A stretch of DNA of 64,000 nt, taken from contig NZ_SORF01000005.1 of assembly GCF_004366795.1 (NCBI RefSeq), forward strand, positions 175,086 through 239,085. Direction: 5' to 3'. This document shows, one piece after another, positions 20,192 to 29,514 of this stretch. Every line of letters starts with the position of its first letter. Position 1 is the stretch's first letter. The DNA comes from Alicyclobacillus sacchari (GTDB lineage: Bacteria; Bacillota; Bacilli; Alicyclobacillales; Alicyclobacillaceae). The translations under genes were made by a program, and so were the position numbers. Below the pieces are notes generated by a model. That model ran no database searches, was not told where the DNA came from, and saw only the letters and a program-made list of their open reading frames with translations.

Positions 20192-20204
20192 ACTGCTCTC
20201 CTTG

Positions 20205-20233
20205 ACAATAGCAACGCCAACGCCCGTTGTCAA
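20205..20233 (-). promoter_or_regulatory. Sigma-A promoter of the hrcA operon
   Basis: Minus-strand TTGACA (20233-20228), 17-base spacer and TATTGT (20210-20205). Predicted transcription starts about 20198, so the CIRCE is in the early transcribed region. The -35 box overlaps the last codons of hemW. Confidence 0.75.
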
Positions 20234-21408
20234 TCGACTGCAACGGCTCCGATGCACTTCTCGAAAATGGCGTTGGCAACTGGCCAATAGGCCTCGGGAA
20301 TCCGATACGCGCCTTCGACTTCGACGACCAAACCTTGCGTGATCAGGCCATTCCACACCTCTCCGAAAGCTTCCTCGAGAGACATACCGAAGCGCTCCCG
20401 AAAGCCAAGCGCCGATACGCCTTCCGCCAGCCGAAGCCCGAGCATCACCTGATCTTCCATGCGCTCAGGAACCGAGATGGCGGTCTCCCCCGCAAAGGGG
20501 CGCCTACCTGTCGCGATCGCGTGAAGGTAATCCCGGATCTTGCGCAGATTTTCATGCCGGACGCCCCGCACGTAGCCATGTGCCCCCGCACCCGCCGCGA
20601 GATAGGCCTGATTCCGCCAGTACACGAGATTGTGACGGGCTTCTCCACCAGGTTTTGCAAAGTTGCTGATCTCATAATGACGAAAGCCATGCTGCGTCAG
20701 GGTTTGGCGAACGAGATCGTACATATCCGCCTCCTCGTCCTCACCCGGCAATGGGAGCTGGTCAAGCGCCTGCCACTTGGCGAACGGCGTTCCCGGCTCC
20801 ACCTTGAGCCAATAAGCGGATACGTGATCGACCGGCAAAGCCAATACGCGCATGAGACTGTCTTCGACATCTTCCATGGTCTGTTCCGGCAAGCCAAACA
20901 TCAAATCGACGTTGATGTGGCGAAAGCCTGCGGCGAACGCTGCATCGATCGCGGCGAAGATGGCGTCGCTGTCGTGAGCGCGGCCGATGGCCATCAGCAG
21001 GTGATCGCGAAACGTCTGTGCGCCAAAGGAGATGCGGTTGACACCGTACTCGCGCAATACGCGCAACTTGTCTGGCGTAATGGAGTCGGGGTTGGCCTCG
21101 AACGTCACTTCGGCGCCGGCGTCCAATGAAAAATGCGCATGCAGCGATTGCAGCATGCGCGCCAGCAGCGGATCAGCCAAGAGCGTCGGCGTTCCGCCGC
21201 CAAAAAACACCGTTTGCAAGGGGGGGACGCCTGCATGAGCAACCATCTCCCACTCTCGAGCCAGGCCCTCCACATACTCTTCCATCACGCGCTCAGGTGC
21301 CACATACGTATTGAAATCGCAGTAAAAACACCGACTCTTGCAAAACGGGATGTGTACGTACAAAGACCTGGGCAAAGCCCCGGCCTCCCGATCTACCCAA
21401 TCGGCCAT
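20230..21408 (-). CDS. hemW: Radical SAM heme chaperone HemW
   Basis: Radical-SAM protein of the HemW family, often mis-named oxygen-independent coproporphyrinogen oxidase; the family acts in heme trafficking. The cluster motif CKSRCFYCDF supplies the CxxxCxxC and is preceded by LYVHIPF. FFGGGTPTLL follows. The C-terminal HemW domain is present and the length (392 residues) is normal. ATG 21408 has GGAG eight bases upstream; a GTG at 21417 overlaps the lepA stop but lacks a site. Order lepA-hemW-hrcA is that of Bacillus. Confidence 0.94.
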   Translation of the reverse strand: MADWVDREAGALPRSLYVHIPFCKSRCFYCDFNTYVAPERVMEEYVEGLAREWEMVAHAGVPPLQTVFFGGGTPTLLADPLLARMLQSLHAHFSLDAGAEVTFEANPDSITPDKLRVLREYGVNRISFGAQTFRDHLLMAIGRAHDSDAIFAAIDAAFAAGFRHINVDLMFGLPEQTMEDVEDSLMRVLALPVDHVSAYWLKVEPGTPFAKWQALDQLPLPGEDEEADMYDLVRQTLTQHGFRHYEISNFAKPGGEARHNLVYWRNQAYLAAGAGAHGYVRGVRHENLRKIRDYLHAIATGRRPFAGETAISVPERMEDQVMLGLRLAEGVSALGFRERFGMSLEEAFGEVWNGLITQGLVVEVEGAYRIPEAYWPVANAIFEKCIGAVAVD

Positions 21409-21413
21409 CGTGA

Positions 21414-23222
21414 TCACTCCATTTTTAAGACGGCCATAAACGCTTCCTGAGGGACCTCGACACTGCCGACCTGTTTCATTCTCTTTTTACCTTCTTTCTG
21501 CTTTTCGAGCAGCTTGCGTTTGCGCGAAATGTCACCGCCATAGCACTTGGCCAAGACATTCTTCCGCATGGCGCGGATCGTCTCGCGGGCGATCACGCGA
21601 TTGCCGATGGCCGCCTGAATCGGCACCTCGAACATCTGTCGCGGGATGAGTTCCTTCAACTTCTCACACAGCACGCGTCCGCGATCGTACGCCTTGTCCC
21701 GATGCACGATGAAAGACAGGGCATCCACCACTTCGCCATTGAGCAGGATGTCCATCTTAACCAGCTTGGACTCGCGGTAGCCAACCAACTCATAGTCGAA
21801 CGACGCGTAACCCTTGGTCGAGGATTTGAGCCGATCAAAAAAGTCATAGACGATTTCCGAGAGCGGGAGATCGTATACGATGGTCGTCCGCGTCTCGTCG
21901 AGGTACTGCATATCGTGGAATTGTCCGCGCTTCTCTTGGCACAGTTCCATCACACTGCCGACATAGTCCTTTGGCACAAAGATCGAAGCCCGAACGTATG
22001 GTTCCTCAATGCGCTCGATCCGGTCCGGATTCGGCATTTCACTCGGATTGTCGACTGTCTGCATGGTGCCATCCGTGCGATATACGTGATAGACAACGCT
22101 TGGCGCCGTCGTGATCAAGGTCAACCCATATTCGCGCTCGAGCCGCTCCTGCACGATCTCCATGTGCAACATGCCCAGAAAGCCACAACGAAAGCCGAAT
22201 CCCAGAGCACTTGATGTCTCTGGCTCATAACTGAGTGCCGCGTCGTTGAGTTCCAACTTTTCCAACGCCTCACGCAGATCCTGATAATCGGCGGAATCGA
22301 CCGGATACAGTCCACAAAACACCATCGGGTTCGTCTTGCGATACCCCGGCAGCGGCTCAGGGGTCGGATGGTCAGCATCCGTCACCGTATCCCCGACGCG
22401 CGTGTCGCGGACGTTCTTGATGCTCGCCGCCAAATACCCGACATCGCCAGCAGACAACTCGTCGACAGGGGTCATCCGCGGCTTGAACACACCGACCTCA
22501 TCCACTTCAAATTCCTTGCCCGTCGCCATCATACGCACGCGCATGCCTTTCTTCACCGTGCCGTTAAACACGCGCATGTACACGATCACGCCGCGATACG
22601 CGTCATAGTGTGAATCGAAGATGAGCGCCTGCAGCGGCGCAGCCGGATCGCCCTGTGGCGCCGGGATCTTGGCCACTACCTGCTCGAGAATGTCCTCGAT
22701 GCCGATGCCCGCCTTGGCAGACGCCAAGACCGCTTCGCTCGCATCCAAACCGATCACATCCTCGATTTCTGCACGCACGCGTTCGGGTTCGGCGCTCGGC
22801 AGGTCGATCTTATTGATGACCGGCAGAATTTCGAGATCGTTATCCAACGCCAGGTAGACGTTTGCCAAGGTCTGCGCCTCGATGCCCTGCGCCGCATCGA
22901 CCACGAGCAGGGCACCTTCGCACGCGGCCAGCGATCTTGACACCTCGTACGTGAAATCGACGTGACCAGGCGTGTCGATCAAGTTCAATTCGTACTCGTT
23001 GCCGTCTTTCGCACGGTACGCCAGGCGTACCGCTTGCAGCTTGATGGTGATGCCGCGTTCGCGCTCCAAATCCATTTGATCGAGCAATTGGTCCTGCATC
23101 TCCCGCTCGCTGACCGCCCCGGTCAGTTGCAGGATCCTATCGGCAAGCGTCGACTTGCCGTGGTCAATATGTGCGATGATGGAAAAGTTGCGAATACGCG
23201 ATTGCCGATCCGCCGTAGACAC
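21414..23222 (-). CDS. lepA: Elongation factor 4 (LepA)
   Basis: Ribosome-associated GTPase of the EF-G-like family. GTPase motifs [13 protein letters not shown] (near residue 16-28), [12 protein letters not shown] and NKIDLP are present. The EF-G-like domains III and V follow, then the LepA-specific C-terminal domain ending in [16 protein letters not shown]. Length is 602 residues. The start is GTG 23222 with GAGGAGG upstream. The stop overlaps a possible GTG start of hemW. Confidence 0.98.
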   Translation of the reverse strand: MSTADRQSRIRNFSIIAHIDHGKSTLADRILQLTGAVSEREMQDQLLDQMDLERERGITIKLQAVRLAYRAKDGNEYELNLIDTPGHVDFTYEVSRSLAACEGALLVVDAAQGIEAQTLANVYLALDNDLEILPVINKIDLPSAEPERVRAEIEDVIGLDASEAVLASAKAGIGIEDILEQVVAKIPAPQGDPAAPLQALIFDSHYDAYRGVIVYMRVFNGTVKKGMRVRMMATGKEFEVDEVGVFKPRMTPVDELSAGDVGYLAASIKNVRDTRVGDTVTDADHPTPEPLPGYRKTNPMVFCGLYPVDSADYQDLREALEKLELNDAALSYEPETSSALGFGFRCGFLGMLHMEIVQERLEREYGLTLITTAPSVVYHVYRTDGTMQTVDNPSEMPNPDRIERIEEPYVRASIFVPKDYVGSVMELCQEKRGQFHDMQYLDETRTTIVYDLPLSEIVYDFFDRLKSSTKGYASFDYELVGYRESKLVKMDILLNGEVVDALSFIVHRDKAYDRGRVLCEKLKELIPRQMFEVPIQAAIGNRVIARETIRAMRKNVLAKCYGGDISRKRKLLEKQKEGKKRMKQVGSVEVPQEAFMAVLKME

Positions 23223-23328
23223 CGTTCATCCTCCTCTCTGACGGAACCATGGGGCCGCCAGAGCTGTCTTCAACTCTATCCAATCTGCAAGGACGTGGTC
23301 CGCGCAAGCAGGTCACGTTCCGTTTTTG

Positions 23329-23356
23329 ACACAAATAAACCGCGCCTAATGCGCGG
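23329..23356 (-). terminator. Rho-independent terminator after the cation-transporter-like gene
   Basis: Minus-strand stem GCC-type arms GCCGCGC with GCGCGG (23356-23351 and 23345-23340) around a short loop, followed by TTTATTTGTGT. It closes the transcription unit that ends at 23404. Confidence 0.75.
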
Positions 23357-23403
23357 CTTGCCCTAGATTATAGCACTCGGGTGATGTGCCCGCCACATTC
23401 GGA

Positions 23404-24054
23404 TCAGTGGTTGTGGTGGGCGTGCGTATGCCCTTCTCCCGAGGTAAACGACGCGAATGCCTCAAAACCCTCGTGTAACACGAAGTATAGGATACCGGTC
23501 GCCGCCAGAGCGTCCACCCACCACCAATGAAACACGTCATTCAACGCCAGACCGGCGAGCAGCGTCCACGACATATAAGCACACGTAAACGAGCACATCG
23601 CATCGCCAACCAGCGATGGACTGTCGAGTTCACGCCCATACCGCAATTTCTGCACAGCCAACCAAGGCGTAACGACACTGCTTGCGGCGGCAACGGCCAA
23701 CCCTAATATCGACAGTTCCGGCCCCTCGCGCAGGCGTAGAGCCTGTCCGGACTTCACCGCAATATAACCTGCCAACACAAACAGGCAGACAGCGATAAAG
23801 CCACTCGTCCAACGCTCGACCGCGTGCTTGGCACTCATTTGCACACCCGACTGGATTTCAATGAACAGGCGCGCAACCAGCAACATGCCACTCACCAGTT
23901 CAACCGCGCTATCTACGCTGAACGCCGATAGCGATAGGCTGCCTACGCGATATGCCGCAATCGCCGAAAGAATGGACTCGGTCATAATCCAACCGACTGA
24001 CAGCAACTCGAGCTCAAGTGCGCCCCGCAGGCGCTTTTCGCGCATCGACTCCAT
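23404..24054 (-). CDS. CDF-like cation transporter membrane protein
   Basis: A 216-residue membrane protein with about six hydrophobic segments and a histidine-rich end (HTHAHHNH). Its segments (MTESILSAIAAYRVGSL and AFSVDSAVELVSG) resemble the first half of the cation diffusion facilitator fold, with an aspartate in each expected metal-site helix (VDSAVE and VGDAMCS). It lacks the cytoplasmic C-terminal CDF domain. Divalent metal efflux is a plausible role but unproven. ATG 24054 has GGAGGG four bases upstream; a GTG at 24066 is an alternative. It follows the next gene by about 20 bases. Confidence 0.65.
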   Translation of the reverse strand: MESMREKRLRGALELELLSVGWIMTESILSAIAAYRVGSLSLSAFSVDSAVELVSGMLLVARLFIEIQSGVQMSAKHAVERWTSGFIAVCLFVLAGYIAVKSGQALRLREGPELSILGLAVAAASSVVTPWLAVQKLRYGRELDSPSLVGDAMCSFTCAYMSWTLLAGLALNDVFHWWWVDALAATGILYFVLHEGFEAFASFTSGEGHTHAHHNH

Positions 24055-24073
24055 GATGCCCTCCACACTTTGC

Positions 24074-24508
24074 TCAGTTTGTATTTAGGAACAACGTATT
24101 GAGCACACCTTTGAGCATCGAGCCAAAGACGTGTGTAATCCGCTCGCCAACATATACGCCGCCGGTGTCCATAGCCGCCGCCAGGGCGCTGTTGGAAGCG
24201 TCTTGCGGATCCGGTGCCGTCGCATTCGACTCTGCCGTTGCGGGCGCATTGGTAAAATTGTTGTATTCCAAGACGGGCGGTTGATACGTCGTCACGCCTT
24301 CGGGCGCCACACTATTGGCCGTCTCTGGAGCCTGTGCGACGGGCGCAACGGAGACGGTGCTTGTACCAAGATGGGACATGACCGTCGAAACGATGGTAAA
24401 CGCCATACCACTGGCGCCGAGCAAAAGCGACACAAAGATGACGACTGCGGCGATTTGTTTGCATCTTCTCTGCGCGTGCTGCCATGAAAAGTTCATCTGC
24501 GCATACAT
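24074..24508 (-). CDS. Hypothetical membrane-anchored protein
   Basis: A 144-residue protein I do not recognise. It has a basic N-terminus, one hydrophobic segment (IAAVVIFVSLLLGASGMAF, about 19-37), then an Ala/Pro/Thr/Asn-rich region that looks disordered. A short C-terminal amphipathic stretch (VFGSMLKGVLNTLFL) ends it. The topology suggests a single-pass protein with an extracytoplasmic tail. It is 19 bases upstream of the cation-transporter-like gene, probably co-transcribed. The start at 24508 has AAGGA upstream. Confidence 0.55.
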   Translation of the reverse strand: MYAQMNFSWQHAQRRCKQIAAVVIFVSLLLGASGMAFTIVSTVMSHLGTSTVSVAPVAQAPETANSVAPEGVTTYQPPVLEYNNFTNAPATAESNATAPDPQDASNSALAAAMDTGGVYVGERITHVFGSMLKGVLNTLFLNTN

Positions 24509-24680
24509 CCCTTTCCTTCTCGCTTCTATCCTCAGCCTATGCCCAAATGCAGAGAATTATCACCGTTCACAAAAAATCGGTAGACAGGTAGGTTTGCAAG
24601 CAGGAAACCTTGTAGCAAGAACGAATTGCTCAAGATAGGGTTGGTCCAACCGACCTTTGCCATCAGTGAGGGATTTTTGC

Positions 24681-25415
24681 ATGGACAATTCGATTTCGCA
24701 GAATAGCAAGCTTATTTCGGTCAACGGGGCTTACGGGCCATCGAACTCCGGTACGGCAAACACGAGTGCGGCAACCGCGGCGTTTGCGCTTTTGCTCGAG
24801 GCCGAGTGGATGGAACTCCTATCGAACGAAGCGTTACCCGACGTCAATCCGACCGCAAGTGGAGATTCCATCTTCGGCGCGGATACAATGTTTCCGGCGG
24901 ACAGCAGCGTCTTGCTCTCGGCACTGCCAAACTACACTGGGACAGTAATGGGCAATCTAGAAACAGCCGACGCTGTTGAAGCACCGGCTGATAGCCAGAT
25001 CGCTCCACCCAGCGCCACCAACAGTAGTGGCGACGTCTCATCGCTCGTCGAACAAGCAGCCAATGCCTACGGCGTGCCCGCAGCACTTGTGCAAGCCGTG
25101 ATCGCACAGGAATCCGGCGGCAACGCGAATGCCGTCTCAGACGCTGGAGCCATCGGTTTGATGCAGCTGATGCCGGCGACAGCCGCCGCGCTCGGCGTGA
25201 ACAATCCGTACGATCCCGCGCAGAACATCGATGGCGGCACGCGTTATTTGGCGCAATTGATGCAAGAGTTTGGAGGCAGCGTACCGCTTGCGCTCGCCGC
25301 CTATAATGCGGGGCCAAACGCCGTGAAGGCCTATGGCGGGATCCCGCCATATCCAGAGACACAACAATATGTACAAAGCATACTCGCGAAAAGCGGTTTG
25401 ACTCAGTCCACGTAA
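24681..25415 (+). CDS. Lytic transglycosylase (SLT domain) without signal peptide
   Basis: A 244-residue protein. Residues 120-240 are a Slt-type transglycosylase domain: catalytic Glu144 in QESGG, the following GLMQLMP (159-165), and AYNAGP (207-212). The domain cleaves peptidoglycan glycan strands. The N-terminal 115 residues are Ser/Ala/Thr-rich, with no signal peptide or membrane helix, similar to Bacillus CwlQ in this respect. ATG 24681 has GAGGG eight bases upstream. It is transcribed toward gpr and ends at a shared hairpin. Confidence 0.88.
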   Translation: MDNSISQNSKLISVNGAYGPSNSGTANTSAATAAFALLLEAEWMELLSNEALPDVNPTASGDSIFGADTMFPADSSVLLSALPNYTGTVMGNLETADAVEAPADSQIAPPSATNSSGDVSSLVEQAANAYGVPAALVQAVIAQESGGNANAVSDAGAIGLMQLMPATAAALGVNNPYDPAQNIDGGTRYLAQLMQEFGGSVPLALAAYNAGPNAVKAYGGIPPYPETQQYVQSILAKSGLTQST

Positions 25416-25420
25416 GCGAA

Positions 25421-25447
25421 AAGGGCCGCCCAACCAGATGGGCGGCC
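25421..25447. terminator. Probable bidirectional terminator
   Basis: A perfect eight-base stem, GGCCGCCC (25424-25431) with GGGCGGCC (25440-25447), between the convergent transglycosylase and gpr genes. Minus-strand read has CTTTTC after the stem and so serves gpr best; the plus strand is followed by AATT only. Confidence 0.7.
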
Positions 25448-25453
25448 AATTGG

Positions 25454-26494
25454 TCAATGTGTTACAAGATCCGCATCTTCAAAGGTCATCGCGGGATGCA
25501 ATGCCACGTTCAATCCTTTTGCGACAATGTACGCCACATTTTCCATAAAGTCATCGACCTCTTTAGGCGTGACCACCAAGTTGTTTTCCACAGGCTCAAG
25601 CACTTCTTTCACCAAATGCCACTTCTCCACCGACGACAATTGATCAAACAAGGCCGTTGCCGCATTTCCAGGCACCTGCTCACGCAATTGGTTGAGCACG
25701 AGTTCAATCGCGTCTCCGGCAATGGTAGCTGCTTCAACGACCGTTGGCACGCCGATGGCAATCACCGGGATGCCAAGCGTTTCCTTGTCGAGCGCGCGAC
25801 GGTTGTTGCCCACGCCTGCACCCGGCTGAATACCAGCGTCAGAAAGCTGGATCGTCGCATTTACCCGGGAAAGGGAGCGCGATGCCAAGGCGTCGACCGC
25901 AATCACAGCGTCGGGCTGCACCCGTTCGACGATGCCGCGTACGATCTCGCTTGTCTCGATACCCGTAAGACCAAGCACGCCTGGCGACACGGCGGCGATG
26001 GAACGATATCCCTTACCGTCGCCAAGCACATGCGGCATGTACTCGAATAAGTGGCGCGTGACAAATAATTTATTGACCACCATCGGCCCCAAAGCGTCAG
26101 CGGTAACATGCTCGTTGCCAAGTCCGATCACCAAAATGGTGCTGGACGGCGGGAGGTTAATCAATTGTTTGAGTTCATCCGCCAGGACCCTTGTCACGCG
26201 CTCTTGCAAATCGAGATCGCGGTGACGCAAACCTGGCACCTCGAGTGTGATATACGTCCCCTTGCGTTTTCCAAGCCGGCGCTGGGCCGCTTGTGTGCGT
26301 ACGCGCACGCGCGTGACGACAATGCCCTCATGCTCTTCGCGAACCTCTTCAACGCCATTTACCGCACCTTGCCGGGATGCGAGTTCGTGCGCTTCCATGG
26401 CCAAATCCGTCCGAGGGCTTGCGTGGGCAACCGACAGGTGGCGTTCTTTGAGCGGGACTCGCCGCCATCGCTTCGATTCGATCCGCCTCTCCAT
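25454..26494 (-). CDS. gpr: Germination protease GPR
   Basis: Aspartic-type protease that degrades SASPs during germination. The 346-residue zymogen starts at ATG 26494 with GGGAGG six bases upstream; the frame further upstream is unrelated. It contains the family regions VTRVRVRTQAAQRRLGKRKG, GLGNEHVTADALGPMVV and AVDALASRSLSRVNATIQL with the catalytic-site aspartates. It diverges from rpsT, as in Bacilli. The substrate SASP gene lies 400 bases away. Confidence 0.97.
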   Translation of the reverse strand: MERRIESKRWRRVPLKERHLSVAHASPRTDLAMEAHELASRQGAVNGVEEVREEHEGIVVTRVRVRTQAAQRRLGKRKGTYITLEVPGLRHRDLDLQERVTRVLADELKQLINLPPSSTILVIGLGNEHVTADALGPMVVNKLFVTRHLFEYMPHVLGDGKGYRSIAAVSPGVLGLTGIETSEIVRGIVERVQPDAVIAVDALASRSLSRVNATIQLSDAGIQPGAGVGNNRRALDKETLGIPVIAIGVPTVVEAATIAGDAIELVLNQLREQVPGNAATALFDQLSSVEKWHLVKEVLEPVENNLVVTPKEVDDFMENVAYIVAKGLNVALHPAMTFEDADLVTH

Positions 26495-26512
26495 CGACTT
26501 ACCTCCCATCTG

Positions 26513-26540
26513 TTGCGACAATGACCAGTCTGTGTTACAC
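26513..26540 (+). promoter_or_regulatory. Candidate rpsT promoter
   Basis: TTGCGA, 16-base spacer, TTACAC upstream of rpsT. Both boxes are imperfect, so this is a weak call. Confidence 0.35.
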
Positions 26541-26590
26541 TCTCTGTCGTCTGCATGATGACGGCTCTGTGCACTGGAGGTGAACCATCG

Positions 26591-26863
26591 ATGCCGAACA
26601 TCAAATCCGCGAAAAAACGGGTTTTGGTTGCCAAGCGCCAAACGCTTCGCAATACATCCTTGAAGTCTGCTCTACGCACGAGCATCCGCAAGTTTGAATC
26701 GGCCTATTCGACGCAAGACGTCGAACAGGCACAGGAAACGTTGCGTGCTGCCATTCGCGCGTTGGACAAGGCGGTTACCAAAGGCATATTGCACAAAAAC
26801 GCCGCTGCGCGTAAAAAGTCGCGTTTGACCAAGCGTTTGAACGCATTGGCCAACAACGGCTGA
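26591..26863 (+). CDS. rpsT: 30S ribosomal protein S20
   Basis: The 90-residue bS20 protein. It starts MPNIKSAKKRV at ATG 26591 with GGAGGTG seven bases upstream; an upstream ATG at 26555 is not supported. It is lysine/arginine-rich throughout and ends in KKSRLTKRLNALANNG. The gene is divergent from gpr and ends at a hairpin that overlaps the convergent SASP gene. Confidence 0.98.
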   Translation: MPNIKSAKKRVLVAKRQTLRNTSLKSALRTSIRKFESAYSTQDVEQAQETLRAAIRALDKAVTKGILHKNAAARKKSRLTKRLNALANNG

Positions 26864-26893
26864 TCAAACAAAATAAGGCCTGGTGGCCGGCAA

Positions 26894-27199
26894 TCAGCGA
26901 CTCGGTGGAGTCGCTTTTTGTGTTTGTAACAGCCTTTCCACATGACCATGAGCCAATTCCTGGCGGGCCAGCGCGACCAATTTCGAAACCATAGGACCGC
27001 CCAAATGCCCACCAATCGTTCCCGCTTGCGCTGCGGTCAAGGCGCCATGATCACCACCTTCCTGATAGGGAACATGCAGTTTGTCGGCAATCAGTTTCGC
27101 GGCCGAAGGCTTTTCCGGCACCGTGTACGGTACAACGTGCAGTTGCCCGTCCTTGCCGATGGTACGAACCGAGGCGCCTCCGTCCATGTTCTGCTCCAT
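26894..27199 (-). CDS. Alpha/beta-type small acid-soluble spore protein
   Basis: A 101-residue protein with SASP features in the second half: AAKLIADKLHVPY corresponds to the GPR-recognised region, and LTAAQAGTIGGHLGGPMV matches the glycine-rich DNA-binding core, followed by SKLVALARQELAHGH. SASPs coat spore DNA and are amino-acid reserves at germination. It is longer than usual at both ends, with a Gly/Asp-rich N-terminal extension and a 15-residue C-terminal tail. GGGGGTG precedes ATG 27199. Its last codons overlap the rpsT terminator on the other strand. Confidence 0.85.
   Translation of the reverse strand: MEQNMDGGASVRTIGKDGQLHVVPYTVPEKPSAAKLIADKLHVPYQEGGDHGALTAAQAGTIGGHLGGPMVSKLVALARQELAHGHVERLLQTQKATPPSR
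26896..26920 (+). terminator. Rho-independent terminator of rpsT
   Basis: Stem AGCGACTC (26896-26903) and GAGTCGCT (26908-26915) with a GGTG loop, followed by TTTTG. It lies 32 bases after the rpsT stop and inside the final codons of the convergent SASP gene. Confidence 0.9.
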
Positions 27200-27217
27200 A
27201 CACGCACCCCCTTTGGG

Positions 27218-28237
27218 TTACTGTACCCGGGGTGAACTTCTCGTAATCGCGGCTAACGACGCTTCCATGAGGATGCATTCCAACGCCTGCTGCGGGTCTC
27301 TGCGCCCGCGCTTGACGTCGTACTCACTGTCGGCAATCCGCCGCGCCAACATTTCCAAGTCGCGCAAAGTGAAGCGTTGCGCTTGTTTCGCCGCTACTCG
27401 CATGGCAAACGGGTGAACACCCGCCCGTTTCGCGAGTTGATCCAACGACACACGACCGTCAGCAGAAGACTTGGCAAGCCCCATCATGCGAATCTGTCTC
27501 GCCAGAAGTGCCATTAATGCCAGCGGATCATAACCTTGCCGAGCCAGTCCCTGCAGATTCGTCAATGCGGCAGCAATTTGACCCTGTGCCACGCGATCGA
27601 TCCAATCGAAGACGCTGTCCTCCACGCTCCTGACCACAAGTTGTTCGACATCTGTCCGCTCGATCCGCCTGCCCAAGGCATATACCGAGAGCTTCTCCAG
27701 CTCATTCAACGCATGCGTCATGGCCCCAACGCGCCGCCAAAGCTCATGTATCGCTTCGTCAGTTGCCTCTATGCCGCGTTCTTTGGCAAAGCTTTTGAGA
27801 TGGCGCAAGGCATCCGCTTCCTTGGGCGTCGCGCATTGCACCACGACGTGTCGCTTTGCTGTCTTCGTGATACGTTTGCGCTCATCCAGCTTGTCCGCTG
27901 CCGTCGAAAGCACCAGTACGCGCCCAGGTGCAGGATTTTCCAGGTATGCTTCGAGCGCTTCTAGGTCCGATCCGGATTTGCCCTGACTGGTGAGCGCTGT
28001 GCAATTGCGCACGTGGACCAAAGCTTGGTCCGAAAAGAATGACAACGTATCCAATTCCAAGCGCGCCTGTTCGAACCCATCCTCTTCGTAATCGAATCTG
28101 GCTACGCTGGTGAATCCACCGCTGCGTGCAGCGCGATCGCAAAACAAATCCACCAGGCCAATCTCGCTTCCGTACAGCACGTAGACGGAAGCCAAGCGGT
28201 TTGCATTCAACTCTTCCATCGCCTGAAAAACATCCAA
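27218..28237 (-). CDS. holA: DNA polymerase III subunit delta
   Basis: Clamp-loader delta subunit. The product has the family start DVFQAMEELNANRLASVYVLYGSE, AAA+-like N-terminal domain and the C-terminal domain with QIRMMGLAKS and VHPFAMRVAAKQAQRF near the end. Start choices: TTG 28237 with GGGGAGG nine bases upstream gives 339 residues; TTG 28243 is four bases from it. Longer frames to 28393 are unrelated. In Bacillus holA (yqeN) neighbours rpsT, as here. Confidence 0.94.
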   Translation of the reverse strand: MDVFQAMEELNANRLASVYVLYGSEIGLVDLFCDRAARSGGFTSVARFDYEEDGFEQARLELDTLSFFSDQALVHVRNCTALTSQGKSGSDLEALEAYLENPAPGRVLVLSTAADKLDERKRITKTAKRHVVVQCATPKEADALRHLKSFAKERGIEATDEAIHELWRRVGAMTHALNELEKLSVYALGRRIERTDVEQLVVRSVEDSVFDWIDRVAQGQIAAALTNLQGLARQGYDPLALMALLARQIRMMGLAKSSADGRVSLDQLAKRAGVHPFAMRVAAKQAQRFTLRDLEMLARRIADSEYDVKRGRRDPQQALECILMEASLAAITRSSPRVQ

Positions 28238-28332
28238 ACGCAAAACGCCTCCCCGCAACCAGTATACAACCTGGCCCAGGGAGACGCATGTTGAAATCGG
28301 CAGTGCCGAACGTTGGCTTTTGCCCAGAGGAA

Positions 28333-29514
28333 TTAGAGCTTCATCACGTACTTGCTGCGATTGCCGGCCAGGCGCATACCGCCAAGTTCCCAAAGGTACT
28401 TTGCCTTGCTACCTTCCTTCGCCAGTGCGCCCATGACCCCTTTGATAGGTACGCCCATAAAGCTGCCGACACCCACTTCTGCCCCAAGCGAGCAGAGTGT
28501 GCCCCAATCGCGTGGATGGAACGGCTCCATCGGGCGACGACGCTCGCGCAAAAGGATGTTTTTCGCAGCCAGTGCGCCCATTTGTTCAGCGTTCTGCGCA
28601 GTCGGCGGATATGGCCGACCATTCGCATCTTCAGCCCATGCACTGTCACCGGCGATGAAAATGACTTCATCGTCGACCGACTGCATGAATTCGTTGACTT
28701 TCGCACGACCACGGCGATCCACCGTAAAGCCGGACTCGGACAACAATGGGTTCGCACGAACGCCGCCCGTCCAAATGATGGTACCCGCTTCGACCGTTTC
28801 GCCGCCATCTAAGTGGATGACGCCCTCGGTCACTTCGTTAATTTTGGTGTTCGTGCGCAGTTTACCGCCCTTTTTGGTATACGTCTCAACGACGAATGGA
28901 CGCAGATGCTCTGCGACCATCGGAAGAATGGTCGGCATAGCCTCGATGCACTGCAGGTCGACCTTTTCCCATGGAATGTTGAGCGACTTGCACAGCTTCG
29001 GTAGATAGTCGAGCAACTCACCCATCAACTCGATTCCCGTCAAACCGGCGCCGCCGAGAGCGATGCGCAGATGGCGCTCATCGCCGTCCTGCGTATAAAG
29101 GTGGAACTGGTTGTCGATGTGCTTGCGGATTTCGACTGCCGAATCGAGATTGGTGATGCTTAGGCTGTACTCTTTCAATCCCTTGATGCCAAAGTACTCG
29201 GAAACCCAACCCAAGCTGTAGATCAAATAGTCGTACGAAATGTCCCCCGTTGACGTCTTGACAACTCGATTCGCCTTGTCAATGCCCGTCACTTCTGCAA
29301 CAACCAATTCCGAGGTGTCTTTGCGCAGAACTTCCTTGATGGGGATGGCGTACTTTTCACCAGCATCACGACCGCCAGCTGCCTCGTGCAGGAGGATGGT
29401 GAGGTAGTGATAGTCGTGGTTGTTGACGATGGTAAACGGGATACCTTCCCGATCCAGATGAGCGGCGGCCATCATTCCTGCATAGCCCGCGCCGACAATT
29501 ACGATTTTGCTCAT
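28333..29514 (-). CDS. Type II NADH dehydrogenase (Ndh-like FAD oxidoreductase)
   Basis: A 393-residue flavoprotein of the NADH:quinone oxidoreductase type II family. The FAD-binding GxGxxG is at residues 8-13 (GAGYAG) and the second dinucleotide motif GGAGLTGIE follows at about 165. The closing GDSAWAEDANGRPYPPTAQNAEQMG carries the second FAD-binding contact. The enzyme passes electrons from NADH to quinone without proton pumping. ATG 29514 has GGAGAGG upstream; a longer frame to 29598 has no site. It lies between holA and comEC, an unusual context. The exact cofactor (NADH or NADPH) is inferred. Confidence 0.9.
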   Translation of the reverse strand: MSKIVIVGAGYAGMMAAAHLDREGIPFTIVNNHDYHYLTILLHEAAGGRDAGEKYAIPIKEVLRKDTSELVVAEVTGIDKANRVVKTSTGDISYDYLIYSLGWVSEYFGIKGLKEYSLSITNLDSAVEIRKHIDNQFHLYTQDGDERHLRIALGGAGLTGIELMGELLDYLPKLCKSLNIPWEKVDLQCIEAMPTILPMVAEHLRPFVVETYTKKGGKLRTNTKINEVTEGVIHLDGGETVEAGTIIWTGGVRANPLLSESGFTVDRRGRAKVNEFMQSVDDEVIFIAGDSAWAEDANGRPYPPTAQNAEQMGALAAKNILLRERRRPMEPFHPRDWGTLCSLGAEVGVGSFMGVPIKGVMGALAKEGSKAKYLWELGGMRLAGNRSKYVMKL

